Shown here piece after piece: positions 1 through 6,949 of a stretch of 18,890 bases of DNA. The translations under genes were made by a program, and so were the position numbers. A model generated the notes under the pieces. That model made no database searches. It was not told the origin of the DNA and was given only the letters and a program-made list of their open reading frames with translations. Source of the DNA: Bacteroides sp. (GTDB lineage: Bacteria > Bacteroidota > Bacteroidia > Bacteroidales > Bacteroidaceae). The stretch lies in assembly GCA_019414725.1 (NCBI GenBank), contig DXLM01000014.1, forward strand, positions 32,165 through 51,054, given 5' to 3'. Each line of letters opens with the position of its first letter. Within the stretch, counting starts at the first letter, position 1.

Positions 1-130
1 TTGTTTGTATTAGGACTTTCGTTTGAAGAAAGAGTTGGTCTGCTAGATGTGTAATTTTGTTCTGTAGACCGTGTGGCGTATAAAATTTGTAGAAAAATGG
101 GGTTAAGATAAGGAAGTAAAGAGGTATTTG

Positions 131-163
131 TGGCGCAAATTTCCCGTTTGGATGATTGCGCCA
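131..163 (-). terminator. Hairpin downstream of pirin, possible terminator
   Basis: A perfect 8-bp inverted repeat (TGGCGCAA / TTGCGCCA) with a 17-nt spacer lies 14 nt beyond the pirin stop codon. No T-run follows on the minus strand, so it is not a classical intrinsic terminator; it could be a transcript 3'-end stabiliser. The rest of 1-130 shows no supportable gene or motif. Confidence 0.4.
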
Positions 164-176
164 TGAATAATATGGT

Positions 177-881
177 TTACATAGCTACTTCAATAGCCAG
201 TATCTGTGTTTCGGAAGTGGCTTCGATAGTGACACTTTCAATGTCCCATATACCGATACCGTCACGGCGTGAAAGGTTTTCGCCTGCTACATTAATCTCT
301 CCTTCTATAACAAAAATGTAAACGCCTGTGCGAGGTTTGTGCATACGGTATATTACACTATGTCCGGCATCAAATGTACCTATTGAAAACCAGGTATCCT
401 GCAACAGATGTGCCGGTGTGTTTCCGGAAGGAGAAATGAAAGTTGCCAGTTCGTTACGTTTCAATAACGGGCGGATATTATAATTATGGTACTCAGGTTT
501 GGTTTCCTCTACATTAGGGATCACCCAGATTTGCAGGAATTTCAGATCTTCGGTTTTACTGGCATTGTATTCACTGTGATAGATACCTGTTCCTGTACTC
601 ATTACTTGAATTTCTCCGGGGGTGATGGTACTTTCATTTTGTACATTATCTCCGTGTCTTAAATATCCTTGTAAAGGAATGGATACTACTTCCATATTTT
701 TATGCGGGTGCATGCCGAAACCTTCTCCGGGAGCCACTGTATCGTCATTCAATACGCGCAAAGCACCGAAGTGTATACGTCTGGGATTATAATAATCTGC
801 GAAGCTGAATGTGTGGTAAGTTTTTAGCCATCCATGATTAAAATAACCTCTCGTGTTGGCTTTGTCAATAATCGTCTTCAT
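177..881 (-). CDS. Pirin family protein (YhhW-like bicupin)
   Basis: The 234-residue protein has the bicupin architecture of bacterial pirins. The N-terminal cupin carries the metal-binding set: His58 and His60 in the MHPHKNME segment, then His102 and Glu104 in YHSEY, matching the residues that bind metal in E. coli YhhW. The C-terminal half is a second, metal-free cupin. Some family members show quercetin 2,3-dioxygenase activity in vitro; the physiological substrate is generally unknown, so the product name should stay at family level. There is no signal peptide, so the protein is cytoplasmic. It is monocistronic, followed by a hairpin at 131-163, and separated from the tRNA unit upstream. 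The ATG at 879-881 gives the usual family length. No clear sigma-ABfr promoter was found directly upstream. Confidence 0.93.
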   Translation of the reverse strand: MKTIIDKANTRGYFNHGWLKTYHTFSFADYYNPRRIHFGALRVLNDDTVAPGEGFGMHPHKNMEVVSIPLQGYLRHGDNVQNESTITPGEIQVMSTGTGIYHSEYNASKTEDLKFLQIWVIPNVEETKPEYHNYNIRPLLKRNELATFISPSGNTPAHLLQDTWFSIGTFDAGHSVIYRMHKPRTGVYIFVIEGEINVAGENLSRRDGIGIWDIESVTIEATSETQILAIEVAM

Positions 882-980
882 AACTTAATGTCTTTTCTAT
901 TGGAATGTTGTTATTGATATAACAAATTAGAAGTTGAAAAGTTTGGAACATTGTTGAGTAATGAAAAAAACGGGGCGGTG

Positions 981-1016
981 TAAAATAAAAGAAGAGATGA
1001 TCAAATCATCTCTTCT
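981..1016 (-). terminator. Intrinsic terminator of the tRNA-Tyr/tRNA-Gly unit
   Basis: A perfect 12-bp stem (AGAAGAGATGAT / ATCATCTCTTCT) with a 3-nt loop is followed on the minus strand by TTTTATTTTA. It begins about 5 nt past the tRNA-Gly 3' end, the textbook arrangement for ending the tRNA transcript. Confidence 0.9.
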
Positions 1017-1020
1017 ATAG

Positions 1021-1093
1021 AGCGGAAGACGGGGCTCAAACCCGCGACCCTCAGCTTGGAAGGCTAATGCTCTATCAACTGAGCTACTTCCGC
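1021..1093 (-). tRNA. tRNA-Gly(TCC)
   Basis: Read on the minus strand this is a complete cloverleaf. The 7-bp acceptor GCGGAAG pairs with CTTCCGC, the D arm is AGCTCAGTTGATAGAGC, the anticodon loop CTTCCAA carries TCC, and the T arm is GCGGGTTTGAGCCCCG. The discriminator base is U and no CCA is encoded. It lies 9 nt downstream of tRNA-Tyr in the same transcript and is followed immediately by a strong terminator. Confidence 0.96.
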
Positions 1094-1102
1094 AATTTTT
1101 TG

Positions 1103-1185
1103 TGGGCAAAGATGGATTCGAACCACCGAAGTCGAAAGACAGCAGATTTACAGTCTGCCCCATTTGGCCACTCTGGTATTTGCCC
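1103..1185 (-). tRNA. tRNA-Tyr(GTA)
   Basis: On the minus strand the acceptor GGGCAAA pairs with TTTGCCC. The anticodon stem GCAGA/TCTGC encloses a loop containing GTA, and a long class II variable arm follows (CTGTCTTTCGACTTCGG region), as expected for bacterial tRNA-Tyr. The T arm contains GGTTCGAATCC and the discriminator is A. CCA is not encoded. It is the first gene of a two-tRNA transcript. Confidence 0.96.
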
Positions 1186-1247
1186 ATTCGCTTTTAAGAG
1201 TCTATCTCAATTCTCTCATTGAGTAGGTTTGTTTCTCAATTGCGATG

Positions 1248-1277
1248 CAAAGGTACGGCTTTTTTTTGAATATGCAA
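1248..1277 (-). promoter_or_regulatory. Sigma-ABfr promoter of the tRNA-Tyr/Gly unit
   Basis: The minus strand shows TTG (1275-1277), a 19-bp spacer, and TACCTTTG (1248-1255), an exact match to the Bacteroidota housekeeping consensus. The leader is about 55 nt. It contains three short arms (1206-1211, 1218-1223, 1235-1240) that can form two mutually exclusive 6-bp hairpins. The promoter starts just after the ribH stop codon, with only a weak A/T hairpin and no convincing GC-rich terminator between. Confidence 0.9.
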
Positions 1278-1296
1278 ATTATACAAGAACTTTTTT

Positions 1297-1803
1297 TCAA
1301 AAAATCTGCGTTTTTTGCAATTTCTCTTTAAAATCGAGCATTTTGATGGCAGTTATTGCACATTCATCCCCTTTATTTCCTAATCTCCCACCGGCACGGT
1401 CTTCTGCTTGTTGCATAGTATTGGTAGTAATCAAACCATAGATTACAGGAATATCTCCTTCGGCATTCAGTTGGGCAATACCTTGAGTGGTACCGGCACA
1501 TACATAATCAAAGTGCGGAGTATCGCCACGAACTACGCAGCCTATTGCAATCACTGCATCTACTTTTCCACTTTTTATCATTTGTGCAGAACCGAAAGTC
1601 AGTTCAAAACTGCCGGGTACTGTTTGTACTAAAATATTTTTATCTTTTGCGCCATGTTTCTTCAAGGTACTTATGGCTCCTTCCAATAGGGGGCCGGTAA
1701 TGTTATTGTTCCATTCGGATACTACGATACCGAAACGCATATTTTCTGCATTAGGAACTGAATTGAAATCGTAATCAGATAAGTTATGATACGCTGTTGC
1801 CAT
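1297..1803 (-). CDS. ribH: 6,7-dimethyl-8-ribityllumazine synthase
   Basis: This enzyme condenses 5-amino-6-ribitylaminouracil with 3,4-dihydroxy-2-butanone 4-phosphate, the penultimate step of riboflavin synthesis, in the cytoplasm. At 168 residues it has normal family length. Visible signatures are the substrate loop around SEWN (28-31; Trp31 in the aromatic position often occupied by Phe), PGSFEL (63-68), the catalytic-histidine segment VRGDTPHFDYV with His97, and EDRAGG with Arg136 near the phosphate site. It lies downstream of a TPR gene with a terminator-like hairpin between. No sigma-ABfr box was found between that hairpin and the start, so expression may depend on read-through. No FMN riboswitch is present. 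The other rib genes are not in the window. Confidence 0.97.
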   Translation of the reverse strand: MATAYHNLSDYDFNSVPNAENMRFGIVVSEWNNNITGPLLEGAISTLKKHGAKDKNILVQTVPGSFELTFGSAQMIKSGKVDAVIAIGCVVRGDTPHFDYVCAGTTQGIAQLNAEGDIPVIYGLITTNTMQQAEDRAGGRLGNKGDECAITAIKMLDFKEKLQKTQIF

Positions 1804-1824
1804 TGTTTTTTAGTTTTAGTGGTT

Positions 1825-1871
1825 TAATAAAAGAAAGAGGTTATCTGTACACAGGTGCAGACAACCTCTTT
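1825..1871 (-). terminator. Terminator or attenuator between the TPR gene and ribH
   Basis: On the minus strand a stem starting AAAGAGGTT and ending AACCTCTTT (9 bp) extends through a G-U pair and TCTG/CAGA to about 14 bp, with a 10-nt loop, followed by CTTTTATTAA. It lies 25 nt after the TPR stop and about 30 nt before the ribH start. It has the form of an intrinsic terminator, although its U-tract is interrupted. Confidence 0.75.
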
Positions 1872-1895
1872 ATATCATTAAGGTATATTCTTTTC

Positions 1896-2573
1896 TTATT
1901 TGATGGATGCACGTTCGATGTACTTATCAATGTCCATTGACTGGTAAGAATTGAAGTATTTTTCTTTCACCAAAGTGTATGCTTTAACAGCTTCACTATT
2001 CTTGCCCAACTTTTCGAACAATTGACCAGCTTGGATCAAATAGATAGGACTCAATGCCTGGCTGTCTGCTTTATCCGCTGCTTTCAGCAAAGTTCCTGCA
2101 GCTTTGTCCAATTGTCCCATTTCAGCATAACAGTTACCGATAGTTCCCAAAATGGCAGGGCTCACCAGCTGGTCTTTAGCACTGAATTTATCCAGATATT
2201 TCACTGCATCTTCATATTTACCCAACTGTGCATAGCAGATACCTGCATAAGCATTGGCCAAATTACCAGCAGCGGTTCCACTGAATTCATCTGCTACTTT
2301 CAGAAAACCCTTGTAACCGATACTGTCACCATTCAATGCGGTTTCAAAGTTATCAGCTCCGAAATATTGTTCTCCTTTAAATAAAGCTTCTGATGCTTTT
2401 ACTTCATTGGGGTCAGAAATAAAATGCTTATATCCCATGAAACCAGCTATGATAATCACTACTGCTGCAATAGTTCCAAGGATTCTTCCTTTGTACTTGA
2501 TAAGGAATGCTTCTGAGGTACTCAGTGCTTCTTCCATATCTAATGGGTCCTGAGTGTGTTTTTGTTCTGCCAT
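1896..2573 (-). CDS. Membrane-anchored tetratricopeptide-repeat protein (YfgM-like)
   Basis: The 225-residue protein has a short cytoplasmic N-terminus, one hydrophobic segment at about 31-50, and a periplasmic region of helical TPR units from about 98 to 205, recognisable in the alternating A/G/Y pattern of NLANAYAGICYAQLGKYEDAV, GTIGNCYAEMGQLDKAAG and IQAGQLFEKLGKNSEAV. This matches YfgM-type TPR proteins, which in Proteobacteria assist the Sec translocon; that function is only inferred here. I chose the ATG at 2571-2573. An in-frame TTG at 2624 lies within the promoter box (2622-2629) and cannot be transcribed as a start. The gene is divergent from recF across about 150 bp and upstream of ribH. 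Confidence 0.88.
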   Translation of the reverse strand: MAEQKHTQDPLDMEEALSTSEAFLIKYKGRILGTIAAVVIIIAGFMGYKHFISDPNEVKASEALFKGEQYFGADNFETALNGDSIGYKGFLKVADEFSGTAAGNLANAYAGICYAQLGKYEDAVKYLDKFSAKDQLVSPAILGTIGNCYAEMGQLDKAAGTLLKAADKADSQALSPIYLIQAGQLFEKLGKNSEAVKAYTLVKEKYFNSYQSMDIDKYIERASIK

Positions 2574-2621
2574 TTTTATATTTACTTTTTTATTATTTTT
2601 CGGATATTCTTTTTCGGTCAG

Positions 2622-2629
2622 CAAAAGTA
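2622..2629 (-). promoter_or_regulatory. -7 box for the TPR gene (and possibly ribH)
   Basis: TACTTTTG on the minus strand matches TAnnTTTG and predicts a leader of about 40 nt before the ATG at 2573. The upstream -33 element is poor (ATTTC at the right distance). Confidence 0.6.
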
Positions 2630-2693
2630 GTTCATTTCTATGTATTAATGAAATTTACGGGCATATTTTTTTAGTTTTTCCCGTTTTTATCTC

Positions 2694-2701
2694 TAATTTT
2701 G
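2694..2701 (+). promoter_or_regulatory. -7 box for recF-dciA
   Basis: TAATTTTG matches TAnnTTTG exactly, with a TTAG resembling the -33 element about 20 bp upstream. It predicts a leader of roughly 15-20 nt before the recF ATG at 2726 and rules out the in-frame TTG at 2699-2701, which is part of the box. Confidence 0.65.
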
Positions 2702-2725
2702 TATCCTCAATTAAATAGAAGTTCT

Positions 2726-3841
2726 ATGATACTGAAACGCATCTCGATATTGAATTATAAAAACCTGGAGCAGGCGGAATTGGAATTCTCGCCGAAGATG
2801 AATTGTTTTATCGGACAAAACGGTATGGGGAAGACAAATTTGCTGGATGCGGTTTATTATCTTTCTTTTTGTAAGAGTGCCACTAATCCTATTGATTCGC
2901 AAAATATCCGTCATGAAGGAGAATTCTTTGTAATTCAGGGTTTCTATGAAACAGACCAAGGTGAGCCGGAAGAGGTATATTGTGGATTGAAACGTCGTCA
3001 GAAAAAGCAATTCAAGCGGAATAAAAAGGAATATAACCGTTTATCGGATCATATTGGCTTTATTCCCCTTGTAATGGTGTCTCCTGCTGATGCGGAGCTG
3101 ATTGCAGGAGGTAGTGACGGGCGCCGTCGTTTTATGGATGTGGTGATATCGCAATATGATAAGGAATATTTGGATGCGCTGATACGTTATAATAAAGCAT
3201 TGACGCAGCGTAATGCTTTGTTGAAATCGGAACAGGAATTCGATGAGGAATTAATGCTGGTATGGGAGGAGATGATGGCATCTGCGGGTGAGGTCGTCTT
3301 TAAGAAGCGTAGTGAGTTTATTGCTGAGTTTATACCTACTTTCCAGTCTTTTTATTCTTATATCTCTCAAGATAAAGAGAAAGTGAATCTGGCGTATGAA
3401 TCTCATGCTATGAGTGGGGGATTGCTGGATATTATCAAGGAGAGCCGTCGGCGCGACCGTGTAATGGGATATTCGTTGAAGGGAGTTCATAAAGATGACT
3501 TGATTATGCAGTTGGGGGATTTTCCGATAAAGCGGGAGGGGTCACAAGGACAAAACAAAACTTATCTTATCGCCTTGAAATTAGCTCAGTTTGACTTTTT
3601 GAAGAAAACGGGCGGCAATACTACTCCTTTATTGTTGTTGGATGATATTTTTGATAAACTGGATGCTTTTCGTGTGGAACAGATTGTAAAACTGGTAGCC
3701 GGAGATCGTTTCGGGCAGATTTTCATTACGGATACCAATCGGGATCATTTGGATAAAATATTGAAGAAGATAGAAAGAGAATACAAAGTCTTTGCTGTAG
3801 AAGATGGAGAAGTGACAGAAAGAAAGGAAATGGCTGAATGA
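2726..3841 (+). CDS. recF: DNA replication and repair protein RecF
   Basis: RecF is an SMC/ABC-like ATPase that works with RecO and RecR to load RecA at gapped DNA. The 371-residue protein has the Walker A GQNGMGKT at 30-37, the SPADAELI segment at 119-126, the ABC signature GSQGQ at 272-276, and Walker B LLLLDDIFD at 302-310, followed by the D-loop KLD. The C-terminal ITDTN (334-338) is also conserved. The start is the ATG at 2726 (MILKRISILNYKN), because the nine extra upstream codons would begin inside the promoter. The stop overlaps the next start as ATGA, so recF and the DUF721 gene are translationally coupled. dnaA and dnaN are not in this window. Confidence 0.97.
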   Translation: MILKRISILNYKNLEQAELEFSPKMNCFIGQNGMGKTNLLDAVYYLSFCKSATNPIDSQNIRHEGEFFVIQGFYETDQGEPEEVYCGLKRRQKKQFKRNKKEYNRLSDHIGFIPLVMVSPADAELIAGGSDGRRRFMDVVISQYDKEYLDALIRYNKALTQRNALLKSEQEFDEELMLVWEEMMASAGEVVFKKRSEFIAEFIPTFQSFYSYISQDKEKVNLAYESHAMSGGLLDIIKESRRRDRVMGYSLKGVHKDDLIMQLGDFPIKREGSQGQNKTYLIALKLAQFDFLKKTGGNTTPLLLLDDIFDKLDAFRVEQIVKLVAGDRFGQIFITDTNRDHLDKILKKIEREYKVFAVEDGEVTERKEMAE

Positions 3842-4128
3842 AACGTAATGATGCGGAACAAATAGGGGAAATGATTCGGAAATTCTTCCGGCAGAATGCT
3901 TTGGAGGCGCCACTGAACGAGTATCGTCTGATACAGGCATGGAAAGATGTGGTGGGACCTGCCATTACTAAATATACGAGTAATCTTTATATTAAGAATC
4001 AAATTCTTTATGTACATCTCACTTCATCCGTGCTTCGTCAAGAGTTGATGATGGGGCGTGATTTATTGGTGAAAAATCTGAATAAGCAGGTCGGCGCACA
4101 AGTGATAGTCAATATTATTTTCCGTTGA
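3838..4128 (+). CDS. dciA: DUF721/DciA-type replicative helicase loader
   Basis: The 96-residue protein corresponds to the DUF721 (DciA) domain alone. It has the N-terminal helix with IGEMIRKFF, the typical LIQAWKDVVGPAITKYT segment (31-47), the ILYVHLTSSVLRQEL strand-helix (56-70), and a final VIVNIIFR. DciA loads the DnaB replicative helicase in bacteria that lack DnaC/DnaI; the role here is inferred from the family. The 4-nt overlap with recF indicates one transcript and links two DNA-maintenance proteins. The family's more variable terminal extension is absent; Bacteroidota versions are often short. A long inverted repeat (4176-4248) follows 47 nt after the stop. Confidence 0.85.
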   Translation: MKRNDAEQIGEMIRKFFRQNALEAPLNEYRLIQAWKDVVGPAITKYTSNLYIKNQILYVHLTSSVLRQELMMGRDLLVKNLNKQVGAQVIVNIIFR

Positions 4129-4175
4129 CAGGATGGTCTTCTGCTGTTTCTTTGGTATCCCCGAAGTTTCCTGCA

Positions 4176-4248
4176 ATACTTCTTGTCAGGTGCGGATTTT
4201 GACGGATTTTTCTTATCTTTCTCGTAAAGTCCGCACTTGAAGAAGTGT
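4176..4248. repeat. Long inverted repeat in the convergent dciA / cyclo-ligase gap
   Basis: Left arm ACTTCTT-gt-CAGGTGCGGA (4178-4196) pairs with TCCGCACTTG-AAGAAGT (4230-4246), giving 10 bp with one G-U, a 2-nt bulge and 7 bp. Two further weak pairs extend it to 4176 and 4248. The 33-nt loop is pyrimidine-rich. No T-run follows either arm directly. It sits between converging genes and could act as a bidirectional transcript end, but the large loop is unusual for an intrinsic terminator. Nothing else was found in 4129-4293. Confidence 0.65.
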
Positions 4249-4293
4249 AATGTGTAAGAGTAGCTTATGGAACAGTTCGTATCACGATAGATT

Positions 4294-4845
4294 CTATTTC
4301 AATATTCCATTCTCAGTCCAGACTTCATCCATTCTCCGGTCGAAAGGTTCGACAGGCAGCTTTTCGTTTACTTGAAAGTTATAACATATACCTATATTAT
4401 AGGAATGAAGAAGAGGCAGTAATTTGTCATAATATCCTTTTCCTCTTCCCAACCGGTTGCCTCGGGCATCAAAAGAAACACCCGGTATAATGGCGAAGTC
4501 TATCTTCTCATACGCTGTAAATGCTTCTCCCGTCGGTTCCTCTATGTGATAAGCCTCACCGGTTTTCAGGTTTTGCCTGCCTGTATAAATACGAAGTTCC
4601 AACTCATCTCCTTTGACTACCGGCAGCAAAACTGTTTTCTGCCGGTGCCATTTTTCAACGAAGTCATGTGTCTGTACTTCATCATCCAATGAATAATAGA
4701 GCAAAACGGTACGGGCCGATGCAAACTTGGGATGCTGTTCCAGTTTCTCAAGCAAAGCAGCGGACTTCGTTATTAATTCGGTGATGCCGTGACGGCGCTT
4801 TTCTTGCGCTATCTGCTTGCGCAGTTGTTTTTTTAGTTCCTTCAT
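4294..4845 (-). CDS. 5-formyltetrahydrofolate cyclo-ligase
   Basis: This enzyme uses ATP to convert 5-formyl-THF to 5,10-methenyl-THF and so returns the storage folate to one-carbon metabolism. The 183-residue length is normal. The N-terminal basic helix KKQLRKQIAQEKRRH, the LLYYSLDDEVQT segment (48-59), and the hallmark PGVSFDARGNRLGRGKGYYDK at 121-141 (split over the phosphate/ATP-binding loop GRGKGYYD) are clear. It is last in a five-gene minus-strand operon. Its first 98 nt overlap the 3' end of the S41 protease gene in another frame. The N-terminus fits the family, so the overlap looks genuine rather than a start error. It is cytoplasmic. Confidence 0.95.
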   Translation of the reverse strand: MKELKKQLRKQIAQEKRRHGITELITKSAALLEKLEQHPKFASARTVLLYYSLDDEVQTHDFVEKWHRQKTVLLPVVKGDELELRIYTGRQNLKTGEAYHIEEPTGEAFTAYEKIDFAIIPGVSFDARGNRLGRGKGYYDKLLPLLHSYNIGICYNFQVNEKLPVEPFDRRMDEVWTENGILK

Positions 4846-6496
4846 CGCTTACTTTCGGTTCTATGGGTTGTTCGGGAGCTTTGGGAAATGATTCACCTTT
4901 ATCCAATACTTCCAATGCTTTGAGGACAGTCTTGTCGCTCTTGTTCAAGTATTCTATATAAGCTTCCATGCCCAGCATATTATAAATGATGTTTCCGTAT
5001 AAATTTGTTTCAAACAGTTTCTGTGATTTATACATCAATATGTTGCGACGTTTTAGCCCTTTGTTCTCAGCGAAACGGGCGAATTGTTCCAAAATATTCT
5101 GATGCTTCAAATATTGCAGCAGGCTTTCCTCTGTTTCATATTTTTGCATTTCGGCACGGTGGTTGTCCGTATACTGGAAAGCAAACTGGATGGTCAGTCC
5201 GCGATTAACAGCCATGCGATAATAGGAAGTCATGCCGGTAGTATCCTGTGGTACAAAGATATCGGGCATAATACCTCCACCTCCATATACAGGACGGCCT
5301 AAAGAAGTTTCAAAGATTTGGCTTTGATCCTGCTTGATACTGTCTTGTGAGAAAAATTCTCCGTGTTCGTAACGGGTCAGGATATCCATTTCATAATTTG
5401 CGTCATTACCTTTTACATACGGTTTCTGTATGCAGCGTCCTGACGGAGTATAGTAACGGGCAATTGTCAGACGGATGGCTGAACCATCGCTGAAGTCGAT
5501 AGGTTGTTGTACCAGCCCTTTTCCGAAAGAGCGGCGCCCGATGATTGTCCCCCGGTCATTGTCTTGGATAGCTCCGGCAAAAATTTCGCTGGCAGAAGCC
5601 GAACCTTCGTCCATCAATACGACAATGGGCATTTTCTGGCTGCTTCCGGTTCCGTTGGATGTATAGTTCTCGCGTGGAGACTTGCGTCCCTGTGTATAAA
5701 CGATGAGTCTGTTTTTGGGTAAGAATTCATTTACCATCTGAATTGCTGCACCCATATATCCACCGGTATTACCGCGTAAGTCGATGACCACTCCTTCGCA
5801 GTTTGCCTGATTTAGCTTGGCTAATGAAATCAATAATTCGGGATAAGTCGTTTCACCGAATTTGTTTACTTTTATGTAACCGAATTTGTCATTTAGCATA
5901 TAGGCGGCATCTACACTCTTTACCGGTATGTCACCACGAACAATGGTGAAATGTAAAGTTTCTTTTTCTCCCGGACGAAAAACGCCAAGTTTTACCTCAC
6001 TGCCTTTGGGACCTTTCAGTCTTTTCATGGATTCATAGTTGGTGACAATTTTTCCTACAAAGGCACTGTCATCCACTTCTATGATGCGGTCTCCTGCCAT
6101 CAGACCCACTTTTTCTGATGGTCCGCCTTGGATGACATTGTTTACATGGATGGTATCTTGCTGGATGGTAAACTGGATACCGATTCCGCTGAAACTTCCT
6201 TTTAAGTCAGAATTTACAGCTTCCAGGTCTTTTGCCGGAATATAAGAAGAGTGGGGGTCCAGCTCACCTAGAATTTGCGGCATAGCATCTTCCACCAGTT
6301 CACCCATGTTCACTGTATCTACATATTGGTCGTCAATGATACGCAACAATGCATTCAGTTTGTTGGATGAAGTATTAATGATACCTAATTTGTTTCCTGA
6401 AAAGTGGTTGGCGTAAAAAGTTCCAATCAATATTCCGGTTACGATGCTTACTGCAACGATTACCGGCATAAAACGGGATGTTCGATTTTTGCTCAT
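4748..6496 (-). CDS. S41 family C-terminal processing peptidase
   Basis: This is a carboxyl-terminal processing protease of the periplasm, anchored by an N-terminal hydrophobic segment (about 10-30). The domains run in order: an N-terminal helical region with GELDPHSSYI (77-85), a PDZ domain (about 98-185, with the SGIGIQF loop and AGDRIIEVDD), and the S41 catalytic core. The core has IDLRGNTGG (238-246), nucleophile Ser301 in EGSASASEI, and general base Lys326 in RRSFGKGLVQ, with the 25-residue spacing seen in CtpB and D1P. The C-terminus (about 360-582) is long and ends in a charged, low-complexity tail. The last 32 codons overlap the cyclo-ligase gene. It lies 14 nt downstream of the dCMP deaminase gene. 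Confidence 0.95.
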   Translation of the reverse strand: MSKNRTSRFMPVIVAVSIVTGILIGTFYANHFSGNKLGIINTSSNKLNALLRIIDDQYVDTVNMGELVEDAMPQILGELDPHSSYIPAKDLEAVNSDLKGSFSGIGIQFTIQQDTIHVNNVIQGGPSEKVGLMAGDRIIEVDDSAFVGKIVTNYESMKRLKGPKGSEVKLGVFRPGEKETLHFTIVRGDIPVKSVDAAYMLNDKFGYIKVNKFGETTYPELLISLAKLNQANCEGVVIDLRGNTGGYMGAAIQMVNEFLPKNRLIVYTQGRKSPRENYTSNGTGSSQKMPIVVLMDEGSASASEIFAGAIQDNDRGTIIGRRSFGKGLVQQPIDFSDGSAIRLTIARYYTPSGRCIQKPYVKGNDANYEMDILTRYEHGEFFSQDSIKQDQSQIFETSLGRPVYGGGGIMPDIFVPQDTTGMTSYYRMAVNRGLTIQFAFQYTDNHRAEMQKYETEESLLQYLKHQNILEQFARFAENKGLKRRNILMYKSQKLFETNLYGNIIYNMLGMEAYIEYLNKSDKTVLKALEVLDKGESFPKAPEQPIEPKVSDEGTKKTTAQADSARKAPSRHHRINNEVRCFA

Positions 6497-6510
6497 ATCT
6501 TTATTTGCTA

Positions 6511-6945
6511 TTATTCATTGGAATTGATATAGATTACTTCAATATTTGCGCGTTTCAATAAATCAAGCCCGTCTTCCAAACGGTATTTTTCTGAGTAAAC
6601 TACACGTTTGATTCCTGCTTGGATGATGAGTTTGGCACATTCTATGCAAGGAGATGCGGTGACGTACATGGTTGCTCCGTCGCTGCTGTTGTTGCTTCGT
6701 GCTATTTTGGTGATAGCATTCGCTTCGGCGTGTAGTACGTAAGGCTTGGTGACTCCGTTGTCATCTTCGCATACATTTTCGAATCCTGCAGGAGTTCCGT
6801 TATATCCGTCGGAGATGATCATCTTGTCTTTTACGATCAATGCTCCTACTTGACGGCGTTCACAGTATGAATTTTCCGCCCAAATACTAGCCATGCGGAT
6901 GTATCGTTTGTCGAGTTTGAGTTGTTTCTCTTCTTTCGTTTCCAT
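6511..6945 (-). CDS. Deoxycytidylate (dCMP) deaminase
   Basis: It deaminates dCMP to dUMP, feeding dTMP synthesis. The 144-residue protein has the zinc-dependent cytidine deaminase fold: His72 with catalytic Glu74 in LHAEANAI, and Cys100 and Cys103 in SPCIEC. The long insert between the helix and HAE (GYNGTPAGFENVCED, 48-61) is typical of dCMP deaminases of the ComEB type rather than cytidine deaminases. I chose the ATG at 6943-6945. The nine-codon extension starts with TTG at 6972 inside the preceding gene, while the ATG leaves a compact 4-nt gap. It sits in the five-gene operon with the folate enzyme, which is consistent with nucleotide and one-carbon metabolism. Confidence 0.95.
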   Translation of the reverse strand: METKEEKQLKLDKRYIRMASIWAENSYCERRQVGALIVKDKMIISDGYNGTPAGFENVCEDDNGVTKPYVLHAEANAITKIARSNNSSDGATMYVTASPCIECAKLIIQAGIKRVVYSEKYRLEDGLDLLKRANIEVIYINSNE

Positions 6946-6949
6946 TATT

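Noticed and set aside
927..1187. 86-aa minus-strand reading frame
   Set aside because: It runs straight through tRNA-Tyr and tRNA-Gly and their terminator; it is a by-product of the tRNA sequence.
1804..1895. FMN (RFN) riboswitch before ribH
   Set aside because: The space is about 90 nt, holds only a simple hairpin, and lacks the conserved RFN multi-helix core sequences.
2574..2624. N-terminal extension of the TPR protein from a TTG start
   Set aside because: The TTG lies inside the -7 promoter box, so it would be upstream of the transcript start.
2699..2725. TTG start for recF
   Set aside because: It lies in the TAATTTTG promoter box, and the family begins at the ATG (MILKRISILNYKN).
2574..2725. 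Replication origin next to recF
   Set aside because: No dnaA or dnaN and no cluster of DnaA-box-like sites is visible; recF here is paired with dciA only.
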